Assembly (NCBI GenBank): GCA_963802635.1
Contig: CAWDJJ010000001.1
Span: 2,418,001-2,482,000 of the forward strand
Direction of reading: 5' to 3'
Length of the DNA stretch: 64,000 bases
Source of the DNA: CAVTLG01 sp963802635
GTDB lineage: Bacteria > Chloroflexota > Ktedonobacteria > Ktedonobacterales > Ktedonobacteraceae
In this document: positions 25,422-34,863 of the stretch, one piece after another
How the letters are laid out: every line of letters begins with the position of its first letter
Position numbering within the stretch: the stretch's first letter is position 1
Position numbers and translations under genes: made by a program
Notes under the pieces: model-generated
The model's input: the letters and a program-made list of their open reading frames with translations, nothing else
The model's database searches: none
Told to the model about the DNA's origin: nothing

Positions 25422-26843
25422 GTGAGCGGATACGATGATCCACGCTGGTACGAGGAGCCTGATCACACGAACAATCTAACTCCTGCTGAGCAATCAGCCT
25501 CTGACGATTTCGATCAGTACCCCTTTCTCCCCAGCCAATCAAGCAACACAACGCCAGCTCCTGCCGAGGTGGAGCAGTCACACAATAACCTTGCACAGCA
25601 ACTCACTAGGCAGATTCTGATTACGACGACGCTGGTCGTGGTAGCTTTTGTGGCTGGCTGGTTCGGCAATCAATACATTGGGAACTATTTCAACCAGAGC
25701 AACCAATCAAAATATTATGAACAGCTCTTTGATCAAGCCTGGACGACAGTTGACAAGAATTATGTTGATCGCAAAGACATCAACTATAAGAATATGTCTT
25801 ATGCTGCCATGCAGGCGATGGTCGCTACGCTGCAGGATAAAGGTCATTCGCGTTTTATGACTCCCACTGATGCCCAGAGTGAAAGTCAGCAATTAAGTGG
25901 GCAGTTCACGGGCATCGGCATCTATCTGAGCCTGGACGCGAAAACACAACAACTGATTATCACTTCGACGATTCCAGGCGCGCCCGCCGCAAAAGGGGGG
26001 TTAAAATCTGGCGACGTGATTACCGCGGTGGATGGGACGAGTGTCGTTGGCAAGGGCATTAGTTACACCAGCAACCTTATTCAAGGGCAAGCAGGCACGA
26101 CGGTCACGCTGACAATCCAACGTCCAGGAGTGGCAAAACCACTGAAATTTAGCATCCAGCGCGCCGCGATACAGGAGCCAAATGTGTTTATGCACTATAC
26201 TCCTGAAAGCCATACCGCCGATATCCAAGTTTTACAATTTTCTTCTGGCACTGCCAATCAGGTAAAAAGTGCGCTCACTCAGGCGAAGAGTATGGGAGCC
26301 ACGAAGATCATCCTCGATCTGCGCAATAATCCGGGTGGCTATCTGGATGAGGCCATTGATACTGCCAGCCTCTTTATCAAGAGCGGCAATGTCCTGCTGG
26401 AAGAGGATAGTACGGGACAACGTACACCGGTTCCAGTCAACGGCAAAGCGGTTGATACGACAGACCCGATGGTCGTTCTGGTGAACGGTGATACGGCCAG
26501 TGCAGCAGAAATCGTGACCGGGGCATTGAAGGACAATCATCGCGCTACGGTTATTGGCGAGCAAACCTACGGCACAGGCACGGTCCTGGAGCAATTTACG
26601 CTCGCCGATGGTTCTGCCTTATTGCTCGGCACCCAGGAGTGGCTGACACCCGATGGCCAATTCATCCGTGGCACCAGCACCACACATGGAGGCATCGTAC
26701 CCAATATTGTCGTCAAGCAGAACGCCGATACAGTGTTGTCTCCCAATCAAGAAAACCAGGCCAATATGACACAGCAACAAATTCTTAACAGTGGAGACGC
26801 CCAATTAGTAGCGACAATCCACTATCTGGCAGGCCGAAAGTAA
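25422..26843 (+). CDS. S41-family (CtpA-like) membrane-anchored protease
   Basis: 473 residues from GTG 25422, with GGAG six bases upstream. A polar N-terminus is followed by one membrane helix (about 70-90: ILITTTLVVVAFVAGWFG), then the CtpA N-domain, a PDZ domain (FTGIGIYLSLDAKTQ... to VTLTIQRPG), and the S41 core. LDLRNNPGGYLDEAI and the Ser in VNGDTASAAEIVTGAL are present. The usual lysine of the Ser-Lys dyad is replaced: the motif reads GEQTYGTGTVLEQ instead of GxxTFGKGxVQ. It may use another general base or be a pseudo-protease. Confidence 0.9.
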   Translation: MSGYDDPRWYEEPDHTNNLTPAEQSASDDFDQYPFLPSQSSNTTPAPAEVEQSHNNLAQQLTRQILITTTLVVVAFVAGWFGNQYIGNYFNQSNQSKYYEQLFDQAWTTVDKNYVDRKDINYKNMSYAAMQAMVATLQDKGHSRFMTPTDAQSESQQLSGQFTGIGIYLSLDAKTQQLIITSTIPGAPAAKGGLKSGDVITAVDGTSVVGKGISYTSNLIQGQAGTTVTLTIQRPGVAKPLKFSIQRAAIQEPNVFMHYTPESHTADIQVLQFSSGTANQVKSALTQAKSMGATKIILDLRNNPGGYLDEAIDTASLFIKSGNVLLEEDSTGQRTPVPVNGKAVDTTDPMVVLVNGDTASAAEIVTGALKDNHRATVIGEQTYGTGTVLEQFTLADGSALLLGTQEWLTPDGQFIRGTSTTHGGIVPNIVVKQNADTVLSPNQENQANMTQQQILNSGDAQLVATIHYLAGRK

Positions 26844-26873
26844 TCAGTAGTACAAAGGAGAGGAGCAGTAGTA

Positions 26874-28013
26874 TTAGATGTTCCACCATTGCCTATGCCA
26901 TGCACGAGCTGCCATCAGAGCGTCACTTGTTTCGCGCGAAAAAATGGTGTGACAGCGTTCAAGTTCTGGAGCCGTAGCATACAGATCGACGATACCAAGA
27001 TCGATCCCGAGCAGTGGCTCTACAGCAGCAACCGTACAATATGGCACATAAGGGGCGCTATAGCCACCAGTTTGCAATAGCACTAAACGGCCATCACAAA
27101 CCTTTTCAGCCAGCTCTACCAGCAAAGTAGCAAACTGGCGGTAGCCCGCCATCGTCAGCATCATCTGCGCCAGCGGATCTAACCAACTGCCATCTTGACC
27201 AGCCGCGACAAGGATCAACTGGGGACGGAATTGGAGTCCAATCGGCACAACCAACTGCTCAAATGCCGCCTGATAGCCGCGATCACCTGTACCCGGTGGT
27301 AACGGAATGTTCACCGTATAGCCTACTCCAGAACCATTCCCGACCTGCTCCAATTCGCCAGACAGCTTCGGAAACCAGTTCTGCTGGTGTAACGAGACAA
27401 ATAGCACATCGGGGTCTTGATAGAAAGCATCCTGAATGCCATTGCCATGATGGACATCCCAATCGACGATCATGATGCGCTCAAAGCCATAGACATTGCG
27501 CGCATGATGTGCCGCAATAGCCACGTCGTTGAAAATACAAAAGCCCATGGCCTGATTGCGCATAGCATGATGACCAGGCGGGCGCAACAAAGCATACGCA
27601 TTGCGTACTTTCCCTTGTACCACTGCGTCCACAGCATTCATCGCTCCACCGACTGCGTATAATGCTGCCTTAAATGAACCAGAACTGAGTACAGTATCCT
27701 CGTCAATGCTCCCCCAGGAGCCACTCCGAGGACCTCCAGCCTCACAGGCCCGTATGCCAGCAATATAATCCCGCGTATGATACAGAGCTATCTCGTCTTC
27801 GTCAGCCATACGCGCAGCAATAGGCAACATTTGCTCTGTCAGACCAGCGCTATCAAGAAACTCTTTGATACGTCGGGTAATCGTGAGCGAGGCAGGATGC
27901 GGCTCTGATGAAAGCTCAAACGAGCCAGAACGCATGACGACGGTGGTTTCTACACCAGTATCATGAGCCAGAAAGTGCTCATCAAAGACCAGACCTGTGC
28001 GATAGGCACACAT
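26874..28013 (-). CDS. Histone-deacetylase-superfamily amidohydrolase (AcuC/HdaH-like)
   Basis: 379 residues from ATG 28013, with AAAGGA eight bases upstream; the frame is open further but lacks support there. The arginase-fold deacetylase core has LRPPGHHAM, VDWDVHHGNGIQDAFY with zinc-ligand Asp and His, and AAGQDGSWLDPLA with the third ligand Asp. Bacterial members deacetylate acetyl-lysine or acetylpolyamines, or act on acetoin-pathway enzymes; the substrate is not evident here. It is convergent with the S41 protease gene. Confidence 0.93.
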   Translation of the reverse strand: MCAYRTGLVFDEHFLAHDTGVETTVVMRSGSFELSSEPHPASLTITRRIKEFLDSAGLTEQMLPIAARMADEDEIALYHTRDYIAGIRACEAGGPRSGSWGSIDEDTVLSSGSFKAALYAVGGAMNAVDAVVQGKVRNAYALLRPPGHHAMRNQAMGFCIFNDVAIAAHHARNVYGFERIMIVDWDVHHGNGIQDAFYQDPDVLFVSLHQQNWFPKLSGELEQVGNGSGVGYTVNIPLPPGTGDRGYQAAFEQLVVPIGLQFRPQLILVAAGQDGSWLDPLAQMMLTMAGYRQFATLLVELAEKVCDGRLVLLQTGGYSAPYVPYCTVAAVEPLLGIDLGIVDLYATAPELERCHTIFSRETSDALMAARAWHRQWWNI

Positions 28014-28196
28014 ACAATAGATCCTTTCCATATGGCATGAGTGGCTCGGCACCCAAAAGGACAGCTCGCCCAACCTCAACGGTGGCGGGGTCACCACTTC
28101 TATCATACAATATATAGTGAGTGAGTATCAGCATAGTGCGACTGCTAATAGAAAGCCAATAGAGCAGGACTTCATGTGTGCAACGGCTTAAAGACA

Positions 28197-28225
28197 TGTA
28201 CATGTTCTTTGAACTAGTGTATAAT
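28197..28225 (+). promoter_or_regulatory. Candidate promoter of the kinase gene
   Basis: TATAAT (28220-28225) lies 17 bases after TGTACA (28197-28202), which matches four of six -35 bases. It would give a leader of about 245 nt. Confidence 0.45.
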
Positions 28226-28404
28226 GCGAAGGCAGACGTGAACGTAAGTCAGACTACGCGAGAACTTTTGTAACTGTAGAATGCTCTTTTAAGTAAAAAA
28301 TATCTTCGTTAGATACAAAATATTGATGGAGAAGCTTTTAAAGGCGTTTTGCTGGTGAGGGCGGCATGGCGCAGCACAATGACAAGTCACCCAGGGAAAC
28401 ATCA

Positions 28405-28478
28405 AAGAGAAAGATGCTCGCCCACGGGCGACTTTCTTGTTCTTCCCACAAAAGGGGTGGGTACCCAGAGAGGATTTT
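28405..28478 (+). promoter_or_regulatory. Structured 5-prime leader of the kinase gene
   Basis: AGAAAG and CTTTCT pair around a TCGCC-cacg-GGCGA hairpin. CCCAC then pairs with GTGGG, and AGAGGA precedes the ATG at 28479. The order of parts matches the leader at 3768-3842. Confidence 0.4.
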
Positions 28479-30129
28479 ATGATAGAAACAGTCCCATCAG
28501 GCACAATATTACACGGACGCTATCGCATTGAACGCGTACTGGGTAGTGGAGGATTTGGGCATGTCTATCTGGCAATAGACTTAGGCACCAACCAGCAATA
28601 CGCTGTGAAAGAATATCTGGTAAGCGGCTCCAGCGGACAAGAGCAGTTGCAACATGAAGCAACCGTACTTAGCCATCTGCGCCACCCCAATATGCCAGGC
28701 TTCCAGGATGCGTTTATCGAGCGAGGCCGCTACTATATTGTCATCAACTACATTGAGGGCGACGATTTAACCGATCTCGTGCGTATGGCACGCCAACGCA
28801 ATGAGAGTATCCCTATTTTACAAATTCTAACATGGTTGCTTGCTATTTGTGATGCGGTGATGTTTATGCACAGTCAGCGCCCTACTATTATTCACCGCGA
28901 TATCAAGCCTGATAATATTCGTATTACACCAAATGGTACTGCGGTACTGGTGGACCTGGGAAACGCGAAAGCCGCCGCCGATGGAGCGCGCACACTCTTC
29001 TTCATCCGCCATCAGGGAACACCGGGCTATGCACCACCAGAGCAATATCCAGGCGGCGCAGGCACAGATGCACGTTCAGACGTGTATGCACTGGGTGGTA
29101 CGCTCTATTTTGTCTTGACGGCACACGAACCACCCAGCGTCTCTACACGTAACCAATCATCCCAACAAGGTCAACGCGACCTTCCATCATTGCGAGATCA
29201 TATCGCCAATAATCCGCCAGAAGAGAGCGCTGAGGCCAGGGCTGCGCGACAATTCAGGCTGGGTGTTACAAAACCGTCAAAGCCAGCGCCACAACATTCG
29301 CGCTACATTGCACAACTTACAGCCCTGCCTCCAGACTGTGCTTACGCAACTTGACCAGATCATGCAAAAAGCTATGGCGATAAAACCTAAAAATCGTTAC
29401 CAGTTTGTGGCAGATTTCGCTAACGATTTGAAAAGTGTCATTGCAGCGTTGCCTGTGCCTCCATCACCAACACCACCACAGCGGGGAGATCCACACAGCA
29501 CACAACCAGATCTAGCCGATCTCTATGACGCACTCCAGGAGGCCAAGAAGCATGCCAATCAGACACTTCAGGAGCGAGGCACGCAACCAATGGAGCCTAA
29601 CAACAGTCGTTGCCCACGTTGCAATACTCCTCTGGCGCAGAAGGCCGCATTCTGCACACGCTGTGGTACCGCGCTAAACGGTCCCACAAACGGCAATATC
29701 CCTGCAATAAATGCTCAAATGTATGCAAAGACTCCGTCAGTGGAAAACACTGTTATTGTGCCACAAAGTCGCATGAAAGAGACATCTGCACGCTATGCAG
29801 CCATGCCTCGTTCCGCTAGCAGATCTGCCAGCATCCCCCAAAGAGCCATTCAACCAAACAGACCGATAGCACAACAGGTACAGTCTCTGGCAGCCAATGC
29901 AGCTTCACCCGCACAACCCAGAAAAAGCATCACAACGGGCCAAAAAGCTTTTTCCCCTGCTAACACAGGCTTTCAGCCCGCATCAGTAGGTCGGAAGATC
30001 GACTCCCGACTACTGCTGGTGCTCGTGACCGTCATCGTCATCGTTCTGCTGGTCATACTTGCTATCCTGGCGCTGCATATGTTCACGCTGCACGAACACG
30101 CTGCAGCCTACCTCAGTACGCGCGACTAG
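28479..30129 (+). pseudogene. Hanks-type Ser/Thr protein kinase, split by a frameshift
   Basis: The first frame (ATG 28479 to TGA 29354) has the kinase core: VLGSGGFGHVYLA loop, YAVKEYL lysine, HRDIKPDNIRI catalytic loop, VDLGNAK (DLG for DFG), and GTPGYAPPEQY. A second frame, open through 29263-30129, continues the C-lobe (LTQLDQIMQKAMAIKPKNRYQFVADFANDLK), then a zinc ribbon (CPRCNTPLAQKAAFCTRCG), a linker, and a C-terminal membrane helix. So one gene of about 550 codons is broken by a one-base-type frameshift between about 29200 and 29345. It could be real decay, a sequencing error or, less likely, programmed frameshifting. It would phosphorylate proteins read by FHA domains. Confidence 0.8.
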
Positions 30130-30170
30130 AGCTTCTATGCTGATTATCGGCGCGAACGCAAGTAAGCAGA

Positions 30171-30579
30171 CTATTCCCACATCTCAGGCAATGAACGACG
30201 TACACGTTCTAGCCATGTGGGCAACGCCGCCGCCCAGGCCAATCGTTCCATGATATCGTCAATCATTGCATCAGTTGGTTCCTCTTGTGCATAGAAGAGA
30301 TCCTCAAGAGGACCATTTATCGTGGCAATTGGAGCAATCAGCAGCATCGCCATGAATGTGATTGTTATCTTCGCCGATCAGGCCCTCAGGCCGCTCTCTG
30401 AGCACATACTGCTGCCCCTGCACGTCCACCAGCAAATGCAAGCCAGCACCCGGCACAGTATCCAGCGGTCCCTGGTTCTGCCAGGTGGAAACGCCGAAAG
30501 CCTGCATGACCTCGTTGAGATCAAGCAGGTCTTCCGCTTCCTGAGACGCCGGAACACGTTCAGCGCCAAATTCGTCCAT
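30171..30579 (-). pseudogene. Remnant of an aminoglycoside-phosphotransferase-like gene
   Basis: The first frame (30579 to TGA 30304) reads LLDLNEVMQAFGV...GPLDTVPGAGLHLLVDVQGQQYVLRERPEGLIGED, like the nucleotide-binding N-lobe of APH/choline-kinase-fold proteins. It then runs out in unrelated residues. An overlapping second frame (30353-30171) reads PLEDLFYAQEEPTDAMIDDIMERLAWAAALPTWLERVRRSLPEMWE, plausible as a C-terminus of the same kind of protein. Together they suggest a gene with its middle deleted and its frame lost. It begins 18 bases after the rhodanese gene ends, in the same direction. Alternatively, they are two small real proteins. Confidence 0.45.
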
Positions 30580-30597
30580 GTTCTTTCACGACCCGTT

Positions 30598-31494
30598 TCA
30601 AGGGATTGCAACTGAAATTTCTACTGGCAAATCCTGCCGCTTGCCCCACTCGTTCCAGGAACCATCGTAATTGGTCAGTTGCGGATAGCCTAACATAGCC
30701 AGACTGAAGAGTACAGTTGTCGCGGCAACGCCACCATTACAATACGCAACAATGTGCTTGTCAGGCGAGACGTGGGCCGTGGCAAAGATGCGCTGCAGTT
30801 CTTCAGTACTGCGAAATGTGCCTGTAGCCGGATCGACCAGCTCCTCGCGGGGCAGGCTAATAGCCCCTGGAATATGACCACGCCGCCCCTCTCCACGCGC
30901 AATTTCGCCGGTATACTGTCCACTATCCCGCGCATCTATCAGCGTGATATCAGATTGACCCAGCGAGGCTAGCACATCCTCGACAGTTGCACGCAACTGA
31001 GGTCGCGCCACAGCAGTAAAGCTAGCTGGCGGGTACGTTGGAATTGCGCTCACCACTGGACGCTGCTCACGTTGCCACTTGGGCAATCCTCCATTGAGCA
31101 CCACAACACGCTCATGCCCATAGTAGTTAAGCGCCCACCAGAGACGTGTGGCAAATTGCGAGGCTGGATGCGCATCATAAGCCACCACAAGATGCTGATC
31201 CCCAATACCCAAACGTTGCATGATGGCAGCAAAGCGCTCAGCCGAAGCAATCTGCGCCTCCACGTCGTCATCAGGATCAACGATATCCTTGCTCCAATCA
31301 ATATAGAGAGCAGCGGGAATATGCTCACGCACATACTCGTCATGCGCTCCCACATACTCAGCATCCTGTATACCATCTGGACGCGTGACCGTTCGCACAT
31401 AACCACGCATATCCACAATACGCACATCAGGATCATGCAGATGCTCCGCTAACCAGGATGTCTCCACCAAGAAGCGACTACGCTCTAAAGCCAT
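30598..31494 (-). CDS. Two-domain rhodanese sulfurtransferase
   Basis: 298 residues: an inactive N-terminal rhodanese domain (about 1-140) and an active C-terminal one with the Cys loop YCNGGVAATT (about 248-257). This is the SseA/thiosulfate or 3-mercaptopyruvate sulfurtransferase architecture; the loop CNGGVAA is closer to the thiosulfate type than to the CGSGVTA of mercaptopyruvate enzymes. It moves sulfane sulfur to cyanide or thiols. GAGGAGGTAA precedes the ATG. It lies 17 bases after the phosphofructokinase gene, so the two form an operon. Confidence 0.94.
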   Translation of the reverse strand: MALERSRFLVETSWLAEHLHDPDVRIVDMRGYVRTVTRPDGIQDAEYVGAHDEYVREHIPAALYIDWSKDIVDPDDDVEAQIASAERFAAIMQRLGIGDQHLVVAYDAHPASQFATRLWWALNYYGHERVVVLNGGLPKWQREQRPVVSAIPTYPPASFTAVARPQLRATVEDVLASLGQSDITLIDARDSGQYTGEIARGEGRRGHIPGAISLPREELVDPATGTFRSTEELQRIFATAHVSPDKHIVAYCNGGVAATTVLFSLAMLGYPQLTNYDGSWNEWGKRQDLPVEISVAIP

Positions 31495-31511
31495 AAAATA
31501 TTACCTCCTCT

Positions 31512-32732
31512 CTACGAACGAATCTGTGGGCGATACGGACCCGTAATGCGCTCAAAACGCGGACGATAACGGGTTGTATGATAGTCATCGGGGTTGACGC
31601 GCCGCGCCGGGATATCCTTGCCAGGAATGTCTGTAGCGATAAATGCGCCATCGCGGTGAGCAACCATAATACCGTGCATACCTTGCTCTATCATGCTCAT
31701 AGCCACGTTCGCGTAGTGGATTGCCATATGCTTATCGTATACCTCAGGTTCACCACTGCGCAAGAAATATGTCAGATCAATCGGCAGAAAACGCACCCCC
31801 GGAATGCGCTCAGAGAGCTGATCAGCCAGGAACTCCGCCACGTTGACTTTCTTTTTATGACCATAGGCATCAGCTTCCCCCACAGTGGAGACTGGCACCC
31901 CCAGATTCGCTCCCTCCGAGAGCACCACAAACGAATAGCCCTCGGGATTCTGGCGGTCCCGCAGTACGAGATTAGCCAGCGTATCAATGTCAACAGCAAC
32001 CTCTGGGATGATCAAACGGTCAGCCCAGGTAACAGTGGCTGTTTCCAGTGCAGTGAAACCTGCATCACGACCGAACATGCGAAATAACACGGTTTCACGA
32101 TGCGAGCCTGCAGTTGAACGAATACGATTGATGAACTCAGCAGCACGACTGATCGCGGTCTGGAAGCCAATACAATAATCAGTACCGGGAACATCATTGT
32201 CCATCGTCTTAGGGATAGCCCAGACGGGTACGCCAGCCGCCGAAAGCTTCGCGCCATAGCTGAGCGTATCGTCACCGCCAATAGCGACAAGACCATCCAG
32301 ACCAAGAAACTCTATGTTCGCCAGTACTTCATTGGTAAGATCAACACGATCCCCAGGCTTGTGACCCTCAGCATATGACTGCAAGTGCGCAGGTAACTCT
32401 CTGACACTGGTATTGGCAGGATTCGTGCGCGAAGATTGCAGAATCGTACCGCCTAACCGGTCGATGTTCCGCGTATTCAAACGCGTTAAAGGCATGACAT
32501 ACCCACGCTGCCACGAGCTTGCATCTTCAGTGTGAAAAATTAAGGCGTCGCGACCAAGAGAGCGGTCAAGGCAAGAAATACCTTCCCAACCGGCACGCAG
32601 ACCTGTGACACGGATACCCAATGTCTCCGCGCGGTAGACCAGCGCCTTAATCGCCACATTGAGTCCCGGCACATCGCCGCCACCAGTAAGTACCCCAATC
32701 GAACGAATAGGTTTTGTTACATGTTCTAGCAT
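31512..32732 (-). CDS. 6-phosphofructokinase, pyrophosphate-type signature
   Basis: 406 residues from ATG 32732, with AGGAGAGG upstream; the frame is open to 32825 without support. The fold motifs are VLTGGGDVPGLN, GLVAIGGDDTLSYGA, PKTMDNDVPGTDYCIGF and VVLSEGAN. The GGDDT sequence has Asp where ATP-dependent enzymes have Gly (GGDGS/T), a marker of pyrophosphate-dependent PFKs. It phosphorylates fructose-6-phosphate, reversibly if PPi is the donor. The donor is inferred from the one motif. Confidence 0.9.
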   Translation of the reverse strand: MLEHVTKPIRSIGVLTGGGDVPGLNVAIKALVYRAETLGIRVTGLRAGWEGISCLDRSLGRDALIFHTEDASSWQRGYVMPLTRLNTRNIDRLGGTILQSSRTNPANTSVRELPAHLQSYAEGHKPGDRVDLTNEVLANIEFLGLDGLVAIGGDDTLSYGAKLSAAGVPVWAIPKTMDNDVPGTDYCIGFQTAISRAAEFINRIRSTAGSHRETVLFRMFGRDAGFTALETATVTWADRLIIPEVAVDIDTLANLVLRDRQNPEGYSFVVLSEGANLGVPVSTVGEADAYGHKKKVNVAEFLADQLSERIPGVRFLPIDLTYFLRSGEPEVYDKHMAIHYANVAMSMIEQGMHGIMVAHRDGAFIATDIPGKDIPARRVNPDDYHTTRYRPRFERITGPYRPQIRS

Positions 32733-33074
32733 TAGAAATCCTCTCCTACTTATTTCTCTCTGCTTTCCCGTTGACATGCCTGTCAAATTTGGGAAACAGC
32801 AGGCTTTTTTTATAGAACCAGACAAGCAAAGCCTTCAATGTTAAAATGCTCTAGCAAAGATTATATCACTCTTTGCATAGAATCCTCTCTCTTCAGCTTG
32901 CGACGACCGACCACGTGTATCTTCCCTTTTGTGAGATCTGTACTATGCTGTGTCAATAGACAACAACCATATTCGCATCGATGGTATAATAAAAGAGAAC
33001 ATCTGTGTAGTGGGTAAGCTATTTTCCTAGAGAAGATCTATCTTCCCTACGAGAGCTGTGAGGAACAAACAACA
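32733..33074. other. Intergenic region (342 bp)
   Basis: Divergent spacer. A TATAAT at 32985-32990 lies about 85 bases before the next plus-strand gene, but no good -35 is at the right distance. Nothing else was seen. Confidence 0.45.
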
Positions 33075-33572
33075 ATGCCTGAACTAAGCGGACACGGATA
33101 TGCTGGCTATCGACATAGCTTTTATCACTTCGGGCCAAAAGGCGGCGGATACTTCCCTCCGTTACATAACGGAGCAGGGTTCTCACAACTTCTGGTCTTG
33201 CTCTTGCTCGTCTTCTGCATCGCGATGGCTATTGATTGTCTCAAAAATAGCAAGTGGCAGGGCAGCGCGAAAATTCTATGGCTGCTCTTCATTTTTCTCG
33301 TTCCCTGGATAGGCGCACTCGTATACTTTTTCCTGGGGCGTGCACTGAGGACACCCACCAGTTACTACCAGCCTCCATCTATACCATACTATCAACCGCA
33401 ACCATGGGCGCGCGAGGAAGAAATGAGGGAATACCAGCAAGGCTATCAAGCATTACAACAAACGCAAGCACCCAGCCAAAGGCGTGAACCAGCACGTGAC
33501 TGGCAACCGTACGAAGAACCACAAGCTTCGTATCCTGAAATTCCGCTGCAAGAAGAACATATACAAAGTTAG
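33075..33572 (+). CDS. Small membrane protein with PLDc_N-type domain
   Basis: 165 residues. An N-terminal Gly/His/Tyr-rich stretch, then two membrane helices (about 36-56 and 69-94). The second region, KILWLLFIFLVPWIGALVYFFLGR, matches the PLDc_N domain found at the N-terminus of cardiolipin synthases and in many stand-alone proteins. The C-terminal half is Gln/Glu/Tyr-rich and cytosolic. The role is unknown. It is a single gene. Confidence 0.78.
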   Translation: MPELSGHGYAGYRHSFYHFGPKGGGYFPPLHNGAGFSQLLVLLLLVFCIAMAIDCLKNSKWQGSAKILWLLFIFLVPWIGALVYFFLGRALRTPTSYYQPPSIPYYQPQPWAREEEMREYQQGYQALQQTQAPSQRREPARDWQPYEEPQASYPEIPLQEEHIQS

Positions 33573-33695
33573 CCCGTGTTCCTGCACCTATTGCCGGATC
33601 TGTGCAGAAGAGAACCATGCATTGGATATTTTGCCCCAATTGTGCTACAGTGTAGCAAGAAACTAGGTGCATATACAGGAGTAAAGAGTATTCCT

Positions 33696-33718
33696 CCCAT
33701 CGCCTGAAGGCGTATGGG
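33696..33718 (+). promoter_or_regulatory. Leader hairpin before the methyltransferase gene
   Basis: CCCAT-CGCC-tgaa-GGCG-t-ATGGG forms a 9-bp stem with one bulge. It is followed by GGGTCCCC and AAAGGATTTTT before ATG 33742. The GGGT-CCC then AGGATTTTATG ending also precedes the kinase gene. Confidence 0.4.
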
Positions 33719-33741
33719 TTGGGTCCCCTGAAAGGATTTTT

Positions 33742-34752
33742 ATGGCAGAACTGGTATGGAAAAACAAACATACGCAGTATGATTGTCATCCAACCAAGGA
33801 ACTGACAACTGACAGGTATTATCTTCCCCATACGCAAACGGAGGATATCTTAGCGACACCCGCAACATGGTACAATCGCTTGATCTGGGGAGATAAGCAA
33901 CAGATTCTTCCAGCATTGCTCACCGAATTTAGTAGCGCCATCGACCTCATTTATATCGACCCGCCCTTCATGACAGGCAGAACCTTCCACAACGGGGCAG
34001 ATATCGCCTATCGCGATACCTGGAAGAACTGCCTGGATGGCTATTTGCAATGGCTCTACGAAACCCTGGCCCTCCTACATGCCCTCCTGGCAACACATGG
34101 AACACTGTATATCCATCTGGATTGGCGCGTCTCGCATTATGCCAAAATCATCCTGGATGAAATCTTCGGGTTTAGCGGCAACAATCATGGACCAGGCTTC
34201 AAAAACGAAATCATCTGGCACTATCAATCAGGAGGTCGCGCCCAACACTACTACGCCCGCAAACATGACACCATCCTGCTCTATACTAAATCCGCACACT
34301 ATTGCTTTCATAATGAGAGGATAGGCAAACGACGAGGCGCGGAGAAACGCAACCACATGCGCAAAGAGCAAGGCAGCGATGGACGTATTACCTGGACAAT
34401 TCGTTCGGCTGGTCGTACTTATACCTATCATGAGGATGCTCTCATGTCACTCGCCGATGTGTGGAGTGATATCAGCCACTTACACCAGAAAGATCCTGAA
34501 CGGACAGGGTATGCAACACAAAAACCTGAAGCGCTGCTCGAGCGGGTTATCCTGGCTTCATCAGAAGAGCAAGATCTTGTGCTTGATTGCTTCTGCGGAA
34601 GTGGAGTCACCCCTGTTGTAGCCGAGCGCCTGGGACGACGCTGGATCGCGTGTGACAAAAGCAAAGGTGCCATTTCAGTCACACATGATCGTCTGGCGAA
34701 ACAAGAACGCATTTACCCTTTTGCGTTACAACAGGTAGCGGAAATATCATAA
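33742..34752 (+). CDS. DNA N4/N6 methyltransferase, beta-class (type III Mod-like), orphan
   Basis: 336 residues. The catalytic motif DLIYIDPPFMTGRTF (motif IV, DPPF) is near residue 75, and the SAM-binding motif I is C-terminal (LDCFCGSGVTPVVAERLGRRWIACD), the beta order of Mod-type enzymes. NEIIWHYQSGGRAQHYYARKHDTILLYTK is typical of this group. It probably methylates adenine N6 in a specific DNA sequence. No restriction subunit is adjacent; flanking genes are a PLDc_N protein and an IMPase-like enzyme. Confidence 0.92.
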   Translation: MAELVWKNKHTQYDCHPTKELTTDRYYLPHTQTEDILATPATWYNRLIWGDKQQILPALLTEFSSAIDLIYIDPPFMTGRTFHNGADIAYRDTWKNCLDGYLQWLYETLALLHALLATHGTLYIHLDWRVSHYAKIILDEIFGFSGNNHGPGFKNEIIWHYQSGGRAQHYYARKHDTILLYTKSAHYCFHNERIGKRRGAEKRNHMRKEQGSDGRITWTIRSAGRTYTYHEDALMSLADVWSDISHLHQKDPERTGYATQKPEALLERVILASSEEQDLVLDCFCGSGVTPVVAERLGRRWIACDKSKGAISVTHDRLAKQERIYPFALQQVAEIS

Positions 34753-34863
34753 ACAAGCGATGCAAAAAGTGCACAATTTTGCAGCAAACGTCTATTTTTG
34801 CAATGCCAGAAGTAATCGAAGGTATTTCCGCAAGTTTACAGAGAGATAGGCAAAAAATCAACC

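Larger units (their letters stand above)
28014..28478. other. Divergent intergenic region (465 bp)
   Basis: Lies between the deacetylase (minus) and the kinase (plus). Contains a candidate plus-strand promoter (28197-28225) and a structured leader (28405-28478). The deacetylase side has a GC-rich stretch that I could not assign to a known riboswitch. Confidence 0.5.

Noticed and set aside
28014..28110. Riboswitch in the GC-rich leader of the deacetylase gene
   Set aside because: No match to a riboswitch core I know, and pairings were not convincing.
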